The translations under genes were made by a program, and so were the position numbers. From positions 930,001-994,000 of the forward strand of contig JAAROD010000094.1 of assembly GCA_012274445.1 (NCBI GenBank): a stretch of 64,000 nt of DNA. The letters run 5' to 3'. Positions within the stretch are counted from its first letter, which is position 1; every line of letters begins with the position of its first letter. The notes beneath the pieces were generated by a model. That model searched no databases, was not told where the DNA came from, and worked only from the letters and a program-made list of their open reading frames with translations. Shown here piece after piece: positions 45,989-57,146 of the stretch. This DNA comes from Sclerotiophoma versabilis. Taxonomy: Eukaryota; Ascomycota; Dothideomycetes; Pleosporales; Didymellaceae.

Positions 45989-47040
45989 ATGCCAGATACT
46001 ATCTGCCCAAAGTCACAACAGCTACTGCGCATTCGTGCGTTCGAGTACGGCTAATGAGCCTCGGAAGTGAACTTCAAACATACTGACTGAGCGTGCAGAG
46101 CGATCGCAATTGAAAATGCACGCAGAAACCGGATCAACGCACTTCAACAGCGCCTTAACGCTCTCGAACATGATCTCGCAATTGAAGCAGCTGAAACTCA
46201 GCTCAACCTCGAAGCCTTCGCGAAATCTGAGTGCCACTCTCTGACCGATATATTCTTGATCAAACTTCCACGTGAACTACGCGACATGGTGTACCGTCAT
46301 CTTAACACCAAAGAGGAGCGCATTGACAGCGACTACTTTCGCTCTACTATGGACCCAGCCACTAAATGCTACTCGTACGATCAAGCACGATGGAAATCCG
46401 CACATTTCCCCGAGCACTTCTGGAGCACCAACTATGTAGACTCGCAATTTGTGAGGGAGCTGAGCGAAAGTTACTACCGTACTGCGACTTTCATCTTCGG
46501 CGATGGCCAGGGTCTGATCGGCAAGTTCCTGAACACCGACCAACTGGGCCTTGGATTCCCACCGAAAGAGCTAGTGTCAAACATCGAAGTACGACTCAGT
46601 GCGATCACGCACGATCGCGGGTCATTTCGGGCGTACATCTTCGGCGTGCCGAAACCGCCTGAGCGACTGCAGGCAGCGCTTGACGGGCTGATGGAGCTGA
46701 AGTCTGGGTCGAACGTGTGTATTCAGTTCTCGACTGAAGCGAAGGGCGAAGAAGAGAGGAGAGAGCTGTTTGTGGGCGCACTGCCTGTGCTGTTTCCAAA
46801 GATGCAGATAGCGGCGTTGGCAGGGTATAGGTTGAAGTTCGTCTTGGATCGGAAATATGTATTCCGGCTGGAAGGGGATGCGTTGAAGAGTTTAGAGGAA
46901 CACCTTTGGGATGTGAGTATTCTTTAGCCTTGGAGACAGATGAAAGCTGACGTATGCAGATGCCTGACTATTACAATACTGACGGATCATCTTTTCGAGC
47001 GGCGGCGAATGCAAGCCCTTTCAGTCCGTACACAGATTGA
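45989..47040 (+). CDS. F-box-like tandem paralogue B, about 314 aa
   Basis: Exons are about 45989-46038, 46099-46912 and 46960-47040. The first donor is uncertain: GTGCGT at 46035 with acceptor end at 46100, or GTTCGA at 46039 with acceptor end at 46098, both keeping frame. The product mirrors paralogue A: a short first exon, an Ala/Glu/Arg/Leu-rich coiled-coil region, then IKLPRELRDMVYRHL as the F-box-like motif, and a related globular part with NVCIQFSTE. The last exon here encodes a short Ser/Ala/Asn-rich tail instead of acidic repeats; without that splice the frame would end five codons later at 46927. It starts 262 bp after the stop of A, on the same strand. Function unknown. Confidence 0.78.
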
Positions 47041-47290
47041 ATGAGGACTTCCCCATTAACATTGAGCTCACAAACTACACGTGTCCAATGACTGAACTCA
47101 TGTAATGTTTGAATCTCGGGTCAATGGTAAAACGAAAGTGTCAAGGGTGCATCAGTTGGAATGTATAAGAAGAGAAGGCAGCGATAGATTTACGGCGCTA
47201 AACATGTTATACTGGGTGAACATATCGATCCTGTATGGAAATAAGAAGATCTCCTCTTTGATTCTACGCATGTCAGAATATATACTAAAT

Positions 47291-48494
47291 TCAAATCTCT
47301 GCAACGCTGATACGATGGTGTATCTGACTGATATCCTCTAAATCCATGTCCCGACACAGCTCCTTGACCTCCCTGATATCCTTGCATTTAAGCAACTCAT
47401 CAACTACCGTCCGCCCAAAATGCGTCTCTTCACCAGCCTCGACAAGACCCTCGACAACCAGATATGCTATAGTGGCGAGAGAGTCGGCGTCATTACTGCA
47501 GAGAGCTTTGGAAAGTAGGGCTACGCCCAAATCTTGTTTTCCTTGCTTCGTCATACACCATACACGTTCAGACAGGGTCAACGTGCCTAGCAGCTTCCCG
47601 GTCTCGGAATTGAGGAACGTGTCTAGTATTTGGTCGTTCTTGCTCTTTACGGCAAGGTTGAAACAATCGATAGCAAAGAGGCGTGCGTACTCCGGCGTCG
47701 CGGGAGGATCTGCAAGAATATTCACAATCGTACCCAGTTGTTCCTTCACAGCTTGGTCCCGTGCTTGGGCAGATATGTAGGCAATTCTGAAGAAGTAGAA
47801 AAGACGAATGTTGTGTGATGGTTCGGGGTACGTTGACAGGTGCGCAGTGTCGTAGAGGGGTAGCCAGTAATGGAGGCCGGATGAGTTGAAAAGTGTCCCA
47901 AAGATCTTCTTGACGAATTGTGTACTAATAAGGTTGATGCTGAGCCTAGATACCATCTGTTGAAATAGTCGCTGTCGTTCCAGATTGCTATGGTCAGTCC
48001 TTCCTTCCATGATCAGGTCAACGGATCTGTCCACGAAGATGGAGAACAAGCAGGGATCCTCCGCAGCGCGATCCATGCGAGCCTCTAGGTAAGGACGAAG
48101 GAGGAGTAATGGTAGCGTTGCTGGCAAAATCTCCTGTTGAACCCTCGGATGTCCTATAAAGCATGTTCGAACGCGACGCGGCAAGCCATCCTCATCTGTT
48201 GCAGCGTGGCGCTCCCGGTAGCGAACCAGTTCGTGAGTCTTTATGTGTGTTTGTATCTCTACCCTGTTTATCTCGAGGAGTTTGTCCGTATTGCTTGGAT
48301 GAAGCTCGTCAGACCGGAGAAGCGCTCTCAGCACTTCCCTGTTCACGACACCTGACATGAGTAAGCGGGAAACAGCATGACAGAAGCAAACATTTCTTAC
48401 GAGAAGTCAAACGCAACGCTAATGTATCTTCGAGATCACCAAGAAGATCCACATACTCGACAATTTGAGCAAGAATCTCGACTGGAATGCGCAT
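47291..48494 (-). CDS. F-box-like protein, 384 aa
   Basis: Exons are 48494-48401 and 48351-47291; the 49-nt intron (GTAAGA...GTCAG) splits an Arg codon, giving LRLTSRVVNREVL. The first exon supplies an F-box-like helix (MRIPVEILAQIVEYVDLLGD) that the longer second-exon frame lacks, which supports the spliced model. The rest is mainly helical by composition, with no recognised repeat or catalytic motif. It converges on paralogue B with 250 bp between stops. It is more distant from A and B than they are from each other. The role is presumably as substrate adaptor if the F-box is functional; that is inference. Confidence 0.78.
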
Positions 48495-49334
48495 GATTGT
48501 CGAAGGCAAGTATTGGTGCTCCAATCTCAAAGGCAAAGCGAGCGTGCTGGTGACTACACACGGTGCCGAGAAGTTTTGAGACCGAGCCTTGACAAAATGA
48601 CCAAAGCTACTGTGTAGCGTTGGAGGGTGGTAGGCTTTCAAGTTCACCTGGTGTCGATGGGCAGCGACCTGTGGCGGGGGTGCAGCATTTATATAGCAGT
48701 GAGCTGGAACGTCACGTGATTCACCCTTGCACGATCGGTAGGAGAGTCAAGCGGGATGAGATGTACGTCGCATTAACACACGATTTACTTAACAACCACG
48801 ATATTCGAGAATTCACAAGAAGACAGCGCAGTCAGGCAGAAACCCTCCTTCAGGTAGTCCTTGTTAAGACTCTGGTAGCTAATCAGTGCAGTAAGAAGTT
48901 GTAACGTGGAGAGAGTACGCTTACAAGAGTAGTATGAACAGGCTCCTAGTTTCAGCTCTCTTACTGAGCATTCCGTGATCTTTCACATTTGTTCGCACTG
49001 GCAGTCTGTTGATGTCACCCCCTTGTATGAACAATCAAACCACCACACGATCACAGAAGGTACCAAACTCACAAGCGCTACAACGTTCTATCGTTGCGCG
49101 ATCTGTGCTATCAGTAGCATTACTTCGATGCGTGATTTTTTCAAGGTTTTGGCAGACTATTGACGAACAGGAATGGCCAAAAACTTTAGTTTTGATAGGG
49201 AGCAGCAAAAGGGGGCTAGAAGGTTGTACAATGTAGCAAGGAAAGTGCCAACCCAGAGGTCTGAAGGCAACAGTGTACCGTACTGTTATTGTTCTGCTCA
49301 ACCTATATGTTACAACAGATTCGTGAACATAGCT
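48495..49334. other. Intergenic region, nothing supported
   Basis: This stretch separates the F-box-like gene from the MFS gene. Several short frames overlap and no motif is recognised. A CACGTG hexamer occurs near 48713. Confidence 0.6.
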
Positions 49335-51236
49335 CTAGTGTACCGGAGCGCCACCAAGACTTTTGCGTAGACCTCTCATACCACCCATTGAAACCAAGAG
49401 TCCAAGTAGAGCAAGTCCCACACAGCAAAATAAACCTGTCTGATACTGTTTGGCTATCGTGTGCCCCTTCTTGATGTCGACTGCATTGACAATAGCTGCA
49501 GCAAGTGCGAGGCTGACGCCCGACCCGATCTGGAAAGCTGTGTTGACCAGACCGCCGCACAATGACTTGACATTCGTGGGGACTGACTCGAGCATGATGT
49601 TGGTGATGCAAATGTAGCAGATACTGACTCCGACAACAACCATGACTGAGGTGGGTAAGATGTACTGCCAACTGCAAGTATTGTCAGCAAGATCAAGTCG
49701 CAGTGTTGGAATTGACTTACAAGTTGGGGTTGTCTGCCGGCATCAGGCTGGCAGGTATAGGTGAGATAAGGGTGGTGACCATGCCGACAGCCATGAGATA
49801 GCGGATGTCCATGTATTTCATCCACTTTGCAAGAACCATGTTTGTTATGAAGCCTGCAGCGCCCATAGGCAGAAAGCGTAGGGCAGTTGCGCCTGCTGAA
49901 AGTTTCGCGACTTCCTGAGCCTGCAGCACAACGTAGTAGATCACCGTCTGATATGCTCCGTACACGACTAGTGACGTTAGCGAGGCCCGAATACGACTAC
50001 AATACTGAGAAACTTACCAAAGCCTGTAATCCACAGTGGTGCGAAGTTCTTGATCTTCCAGAGTGACATCGGCATGATCGGGTTTCGTACTTTCTTCTCC
50101 ACATATGTGAAAACTCCGAGCATAACGACGGAAATTACGAGCAGAGCAATGATAAATGCTTTGTTCCAACCGTACTCGCCTCCGCTAGACAGTACGAAGG
50201 AGAGCAAAATCAGACCCGAAGTAGACAGGGCCGCACCGAGGAAGTCAAGACTTGGCTTTGCGCTGCCCTCACGGCGATCTTTGGGAAGGTAAAAGCAACC
50301 GACAAGTCCCAACGGGCCTGTCACCGCAACAGCTATACGAAATATGTATCGCCAGCCCAAAGCTTCTGTTACAAAGCCGCCGAACAGCAGACCTGCGCAA
50401 AAGCCGATGGCACCACTTGCACCAAAGAATGTGAGCGCCACCACTCGCTCACTGGAGACAAAGTAGGAACTGATGATGCCGATGGCCGAAGGAACCGTCA
50501 TTGCCGCACCTATGCCCTGCAATGCACGGAAGATAGCGATTTGGATGAAGGAGGTAGCAAAACCGTTCGCGAGGGTCCAGATAGAGAGCCAGAGCATCCC
50601 AACGCTGAAGATGAACCTCCGGCCGTATCTATCAGCCAGCACGCCAGAGAAGAGCAAGAAACCTCCAAATGTGAGCGTATACGCGGAGAGAAGCCACTGA
50701 AGGTCGCCAGACGAGACACCAAACTCTGCTTGTACTTCTGGGAGTGACAAGTTGACGGCGGTCATAAAAACATTGTCCATGAGCTGGGCGCCGCAAGTGA
50801 TGATCAGAATCAGGATGCCTTGCCATGTCTGGACGGAGCCTATGTCTGGGTATGCATCTTCAGGGAACATCAGAGGGCGCATTTGCGAGGATTTCGGTGT
50901 CGCCCATCCCGGAGTAGCTTGACCTGTGGGGCTCATCCAGCCTGCGCCGGGTGTTTGTGTCCCAGGCGTAGTCCATCCTGGAGTCGATGCACCGGCTGGT
51001 GTCTGCGCGCCCGCTGGGGTGATTGCGAATGTGCTATTCGGAGGAAGCTCTGAGAATCCAACTCTTTTGCCTGTCCCTGGTCCCCCCGGAAGATCTGGAA
51101 AGTACGAAGATCGTGCTGAGATGCTTGCCGCTTTTGGTGTAGATAGTGGGGTTTGGTCATCTTGGCCAGTCACAACGAACGAGCGTCGACGCTCGCCTGT
51201 TGTCTGATTGGGCTCAAGAGCGGTCTGAGTAGACAT
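49335..51236 (-). CDS. MFS transporter, DHA2 (14-span drug:H+ antiporter) type, 600 aa
   Basis: Exons are 51236-50018, 49967-49721 and 49671-49335. The start ATG (51236) follows a frame that opens only with GTG. Residues about 1-125 are cytosolic and unusual: Ser/Thr/Pro/Gly-rich with repeated TPAG, TPGW and TPG motifs. The membrane part carries typical DHA2 signatures: a first span with QLMDNVFMTAVNLSLP, then WLLSAYTLTFGGFLLFSGVLADRYGRR (MFS motif A as LADRYGRR) and FRALQGIGAAMTVPSAIG (motif C-like). The span count fits the 14-TM group. Homologues export toxins, antifungals or basic compounds; the substrate cannot be predicted. No biosynthetic genes lie beside it. Confidence 0.9.
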
Positions 51237-51913
51237 CTTGAATGTGTGAAAAAGGTAGATCAAGTCAGAAGGGCGCACACAACTTTGCGAATTGCTTGGG
51301 TTTTGTACACTTATCTCGAGAGTACCCTGGCGGGGCTTTCTGCCGTCACGTCATGATGGGTTTGCAAAAGTGGATCCTGTCCAGATAAGAGCACAGCAGA
51401 CGTCGTAGCCAGCGGAGAAAATTGCCCGAGTTAATGCGAGCTACCTTCCAAAGGTAGCATCGTGAACAGATTTTACGCTCGCTTTTGTGGTGTTGAGGCG
51501 TCAGGGTTTTTCGCCGGTCCACCACCGTTTTGCGGAAGGTGGCAACGGTCCACCCACATGGCGAGCACGCTGCATAACTAGCAGTGGCTGTAATCTAGAT
51601 GCATTTTTTGTTGCCGAACGCGCCAGACATTTGCGCAGTCCTGAGTAGGTGTTGCGCCGTTTGACCGAGGCATGTTCGCCGCCCGCTGCAGGGCTCCCGC
51701 AGAATTTCAGCCGCATCTATGATCTAAGAGCTAATCTGCTTTCGGTATGGCTGTCTCGCGTAGCTCACATCCTTGCATGCGCAAAATCGTGAGGGTTCAG
51801 GCGCTGGAGTACCACGAACACATCACGCGCGCGCTCACGTGAGTTGAACCATCATTTTGGGTTTTTGACAGTTGCCCTACTACCTGAAATCATTGTCTGC
51901 GTCACTTACAATC
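51237..51913. other. Divergent promoter region
   Basis: 677 bp between the MFS gene (minus) and the MYND gene (plus). The antisense frame 51501-51716 has no recognisable content. Confidence 0.6.
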
Positions 51914-52322
51914 ATGGCTGAGCCATCAAACTCCTCGACTGGTACTCCGCTCCACACGAAAACGACATCACCCAGCTAACCGCTCTCCAGAGCCACAAAC
52001 TGAAGCATCGTCTTCCATCCAAGCGCCAGAAGCCTGCGCACAATGCGGCAAGACTGATGCGTCTCTCAAAGCATGCAACAAGTGTCACACGACACAGTAC
52101 TGCGGCAAAGACTGCCAGAAAGCGCACTTCAAGACGCACAAGAAAGTATGCGCATCCCTCGCGCAAGAATATGTAAAGAACAACGAGCCCAAAATGGCGA
52201 GCAGAGCAGCTCCGAAGTCCAACGACAGGAACACTGGGTATAAGAAGTGGGAGGTATGTGACGCACATTTATTTTCTGCCATCCCGTGACCGGATGCTGA
52301 CACCCGGCAGTTCGACACGTGA
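51914..52322 (+). CDS. MYND-type zinc finger protein, 100 aa
   Basis: Exons are 51914-51941 (28 nt), 51991-52253 and 52311-52322. The last exon encodes only Phe-Asp-Thr and the stop. The MYND finger spans about residues 24-63 with the expected Cys/His spacing: CAQC, then CNKC, YCGKDCQ, and H...H....C. MYND domains mediate protein-protein contacts, often with Pro-rich partners. The rest is a short acidic/Ser-rich N-terminus and a basic tail ending in KKWEFDT. Related fungal single-MYND proteins are often longer, so this may be a shortened member; a missed downstream exon is possible. The splice into FDT depends on GTATGT...CGGCAG, which is a good consensus. Confidence 0.75.
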
Positions 52323-54022
52323 GCCTGAGCGCCGAGCATGGGATTTAAGTAAACCAGAAAGATCCACGGTGGAATTTAAAGCTCCGCTCCGCTCCGCTGC
52401 GCTGCGCTGCGTGCTGCAGGATGGTCTAGATGCGATGGCGGAAGCACAGAGCCACTTCTCCGGCAAAACGGCAATATGATACAACGCACTCGCCGACGGC
52501 AAAGACGGCAGGAGGCTGTTGCAACCTCTGCGTTAGTCTACTCAAGAACACCAGCCTGCAGTATATTCCAATACAACCACTCTCCGATAGACGGGATTTC
52601 AGGTGACTCCATTGTTTATCTTCATTGCGTGTAGGCACGAGATTTGAAGTCAAAACATGTGAAACAATAGCAACACGAGTGACAACTAGTACCCAACGCT
52701 CTGGTCGGATGCTCACTGGACAGAAATGTCCTGTCGAGTTACTTCTAGCCATGGAGAGTGCAGTCTTCGAGGATCATCTCGCTGTGGCACATGTCCTCAA
52801 TGTCCCTCAGCACCAATGCAGGTGTGCTTGAACCAGCTCACGCCGTCAACAATACCCTTGACCTGCGCCCTCCACACATGCACTACCCAGCATACCTACC
52901 CAAAATGTTGCGTGTCGCAAACGATCCGACGACTGTCCTCTCCCCTCCCTTCGCTCGCGCTCGTGCTCGTGCTCGTGCCCATGCCTCGCTCCTCCCGCGA
53001 CGATCAGCGGCACGCCCAAGACAAGAAATCAACCCTGTACACACACATAAGCTACTATGTATATCAGGGGCTCGCTACTTCCCTTCGCACTCCACTTCAC
53101 CCCGCGCAGTCCCCTGCCGTCTCGCACGTTGCGTGGTGCGGGCTCGTGTGCCGTCCCGTCGGCACCGTGTTCCGAGACAGACGACCAGGTCCGCATCCAC
53201 GGCTAGCACGGCAGTACGCCGTTAAGGTTATCCAGACGTCGCGTCAACGGGGACGTAACGTGTGAATGTTAAAAAAAAAAAAAACACAGGATTCTGCAGA
53301 GTGCTGTATTTCTCGGGCTGCAGGACATGCCTTGTTTGGATTGTGCTGCTTTTGCGGATCTGCTTGGGGAGTGTAGGTTGGGTTTGGACCTTTGGGTGTA
53401 GGATTAGATCCGAGTGTGCATGGGACGCTGTCTATAAGATTAAGTTTGCATTGTAATGTATGCGAGTGCGAGGGATGTAGGATGCCAAGCGTGAAGTGAA
53501 GTGAGGTGAAGTGCAGCTTGAAGTGCACCGCCTCTGTCAGCCACAGTGGCTTAGAATGCGCTAGACGTGGCGACACAAATTGCCTTGTGCGCCAATATGT
53601 TGCTGGAAGCATACTGGCAACGCGGGCAGTTTTCGATGCCGATGCGTAGTGAGCGTGGAAACCCAGTGCATGTAGTTATGAAATGCGACATGCAGGGGTT
53701 GGGGAGCAGCATGATGATTTTTGCGATCAGGAGAAGAAAGGGCAGAAGTCAGGCTCGTCAATTTGGCGGATGCACCTGCGCTGTGCTCAATGGAGTGTCA
53801 TGCATGCAGAGTTCGAAGCGAACAGACAAGATTGTGGAAAGTGGTATTACATGCACGGCATGTGCTTTCTAGTATAGAGTTCGAAGATAATATATAAACA
53901 AGAATCCGCTTTCAAAGCTTCCAATGTATCGAATGCATCACGTCGTACCAAGGTGCATCAAGCGTCTGTGATCCCATTGCGCGTTTCTCTCGAAGAATGT
54001 CGAGAGACTCGGAGAAAACCGT
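52323..54022. other. Intergenic region, simple repeats only
   Basis: A short CTCCG/CTGCG repeat sits at about 52380-52415 and an A14 run at about 53271-53284. The open frames here lack recognisable domains. Confidence 0.6.
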
Positions 54023-54901
54023 CTAGCAAGACTTGACGGCCGAGGCGGTGTACTTGCAGTAGTTGGAGGGGCCCTTGGAGACGGACTTGGGCTCGTTGCC
54101 GGGGGTGGTGCCCTTGAACTCCTCGCAGATGGCCTTGACGGATGTAGCGCAGGTGGAGGAGATGGTGGCAGTGCCGCCGAAGTTGGGGTTGATACCGGCG
54201 AGGAGCTTGCCAGAATAGGCCTAGAAAGAGGATTAGACACCATCCGTAACTGAAGACGAGGTGAGGCGCTGGACGTACCTTGACGTTCTTGATGACGACG
54301 CTGCGGGAGACAGAGTTCTTGCAGTTACCGCAAGCACGGTAGAGCTTGCCGAAGTCGGAAACCTGGAAGCCGTCGATGGTGACGGTTCCCTTACCGTTAT
54401 GCTGGACAACCTTGTCGGAGGCAGACTGAGCACCGCCACCCTTGACGAGGGCGTTACCGTCACCCTTCAGGGAAAGAGCGTCCTCGCAGACGTCGACCCA
54501 CCAGACGTTCTCGATGGTGCAAGAGCCCTCGCAGTGGACACCCTCGATCTGGTCTATAGGTTGTCAGCGTGTATTCCGAGACCTAAGTCAGAGTAGTATT
54601 TACCCTTGCCAATGATGGCGTTCTTGAGGGTACCGCCGTTCTTGATGATGAAGACGGCGTCAGAGTCGCCACCCTCAGCCTGACCAGTGCAGGAAACACC
54701 ACGGCCGTAGGTCTTAAGACCACCATCGAAGGTACCAGAAACAGTCTGGGGCTTCTTGTAGGTGACGGAGCCCTTGGACTTGGGGATAGAGATGGTAGCA
54801 CGCTTCTGCATGGCGAAAGCCTCAGCAGGGGCGGAAGCGGCAGGGCCGGCAGCAATGGGAGCCACGAAGGCAGCGATAGCGGCGACGATGGTGAACTTCA
54901 T
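54023..54901 (-). CDS. Secreted pectate lyase, polysaccharide lyase family 3, 256 aa
   Basis: Exons are 54901-54604, 54553-54279 and 54220-54023. A signal peptide (about residues 1-18) is followed by the PL3 fold. The visible markers are CEGSCTIENVWW with DVCEDAL, ASDKVVQHNGKGT, the Lys-x-x-Arg pair in GKLYRACGNC and LLAGINPNFGG. The reaction is cleavage of polygalacturonate by beta-elimination in the plant wall. It is a clear homologue of the 27552-28343 gene, but its two introns lie at other places and the sequence is only moderately similar. The two are therefore old paralogues and not a recent duplication. Codon use is strongly biased to C/G-ending codons, as in well-expressed fungal genes. 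Confidence 0.94.
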
Positions 54902-57146
54902 ATTGTCGGTTGGTTGGTGATACTTTGAAAGTCGAAAGTAGAGCTTGTCGGTAAGTATATGGAGAGAATGGAAGTAGTGAGCGTGTAAAGAGAGTGGGTT
55001 GCTTCAAGCAAACGAAAGACTGTAGTAAGAGAATGAACTGCTCTTCTAAGGATGCGAGCATCGTGGTCTTTATACTCAGTGTCGCTGGCATGGTACCAAA
55101 CCCCCTCGAAGTGGGTAGGATTGTACGAGCAGTAGACTAGAGCTCCATGCAGAGTGACAGCCCGGCGCTACAACGCGGCAAGGTACTGCAGGCCAGGGCT
55201 GAAACCATGCAACGCTCGTGTTCAGGGTGGAAATGCAGAAACCGAAAGCGATGTTGGCCATGATCCGCTCTATCTCAGCCCGGGCCTGGCCGGAACATTC
55301 CTCCAGGATCATTTCCTCACTGTGTTGCCAAGAGGCGTAATGATTGTGGATGCTCGATGTCATGCCGCATTCCACTTTCGTGTATCGGTTCGATACCACA
55401 ACTTAGGCGCAACAGGGTAGGCGATTGTTTCATGAAGCCGTTTTGATATTCTCCTCCAATCGAAACTAACGACGGAACATCTTCAATGCTCCGATCTTGG
55501 CGCCTGTTTCGGAAAAGGCTTGGCTGGTGGCTTCCTTGACAGCTGCCAGTAGGCTGCAGTTGGCAGATGCAGTGGAAAACGAGAGCTATGCCCGAGATAG
55601 TCGCGGCTCATTCCGTGATACTTGATGCATAGATTGAAACAGTGGGGTATGATGGAGTCGACGAGCTCCCAATTCTCCTAGCTCTTGCGGCACTTCTTGA
55701 CCCGACCCACAAGCCTGAGTACCGACCACGGCTCATCGAAGTTTTGAAAAGGAGGATTACCTGAGTCAAGACGGTGCATGATGCGTGACGGGGAAAAGAC
55801 CAGGATGGAAGAGAGGCTCGATGACCGCCTCAAGGGCCTAACTTTAAGCTTTTTTCACGGTTGTTCGTTTTCAGTGCTACTTGCACAGTCGCGCAAGGAG
55901 TCGCAGACATGTTGCAGCGTCAAAATTGATGTTATCACAATCATCAGAGCACTCTATCCTGCGTCTCAACTGCCTGTAGGTGATATCGGTGGTGCCTGTA
56001 CGGGCGCGTGGAATAATAAGCTATGACAAGCTTGATGGGGGTGGAGATTGCGATAAAAGTCCAGATGCTTGGCAGGAGCGAGTCACGGCAGCTGCCCCTT
56101 TGATGATATTACGGATGGTGAATGAAACTCTCTAGCGCGAGTGTGAAGATCAGATGCTCGCCCTGGAGATGGCGAGAAACAGCGGGCAAAGTGTCGGAGC
56201 GCTCTGCGAGTACCGCGTTTGCCAAGCAGCAACGAGTACTGTGAAGGGGTGGTGAAGAAGGCGGGCTTGCCGCGCGAGATGTAAGATTAGCGCCACGTCC
56301 ATTTTGGTCCCGGAGCTGGCTGGGCGCAATCTTGAATGTGTCAGGCAGACTACCTGCGACCACGGACGAGCTCCTGGCGCGAGGCTCAGCATCGCCACGA
56401 CAGCATCACGCCAACACGGCGAGCAAAATGCATGAGTAGGTGCTCCCCACCAGCTCCACTGTCACAGCACGCGACTTGACACGCCTGCTGTGGATATTGT
56501 TCGTAGCTTCCTGTCGCAATCCCAAGGATTTGAGTCTGTACAACAACTGCAATTGTTAGAGTGTCATCATATCATGATCCACACGCAAGGTAGGTGTCGA
56601 CAACAGTTGCTTCGTCATCGCCGACTTTGAGCGAGACATGCACAGCTCCTGCATGAGGGCTCTCATGTACAGATGTCGAGCTGGAGCATGACGTTCAGTG
56701 AGACCATCGAGGTACTCACTCAGACACACAAACTTCAACGTCTGCTCTGTGTCGGCGGTCAGTTCAATACTCGCCTGCAACTGATGGCTTGCTTCCCTGA
56801 GAGAAAGGAAAAAAAACTCGTTTCATGCAGTCCATCTTCGCGCCTGCTTCCGGGCACAGCACTGACACACGGAGCCTACGACTTCAACCACTTACAGCCT
56901 CTCTGGAACTCTCGCTGAAAGGGAAAGGCTTGCAAAACATTTCTTGCAGCTGTTGCGAGTCTCCCACCATGGCCGGACCGACGTGAGCTGGTGATGGATG
57001 GGCGCGCCGAGTGGTGACGCAATACCAAACGAGTGTCCAAGCTCCTTCCCCGCCACTGCAGCTATGCGCCACCAGCAGCATTAGCAGCATTTATCGCGAC
57101 AGCTGCGCTCGCACCTCACGACACCATCCCCACACACTCCCGACCC
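54902..57146. other. Intergenic region, no gene supported
   Basis: This 2.2-kb stretch lies between divergent genes. A TATA box for the pectate lyase lies at 55068-55074. The rest holds only short frames. Confidence 0.55.
55068..55074 (-). promoter_or_regulatory. TATA box of second PL3 pectate lyase
   Basis: TATAAAG on the minus strand lies about 170 bp upstream of the ATG at 54901. Confidence 0.5.

Noticed and set aside
47105..47341. Small plus-strand ORF between convergent F-box-like genes
   Set aside because: AT-rich, overlaps the expected 3' UTRs and has no protein features.
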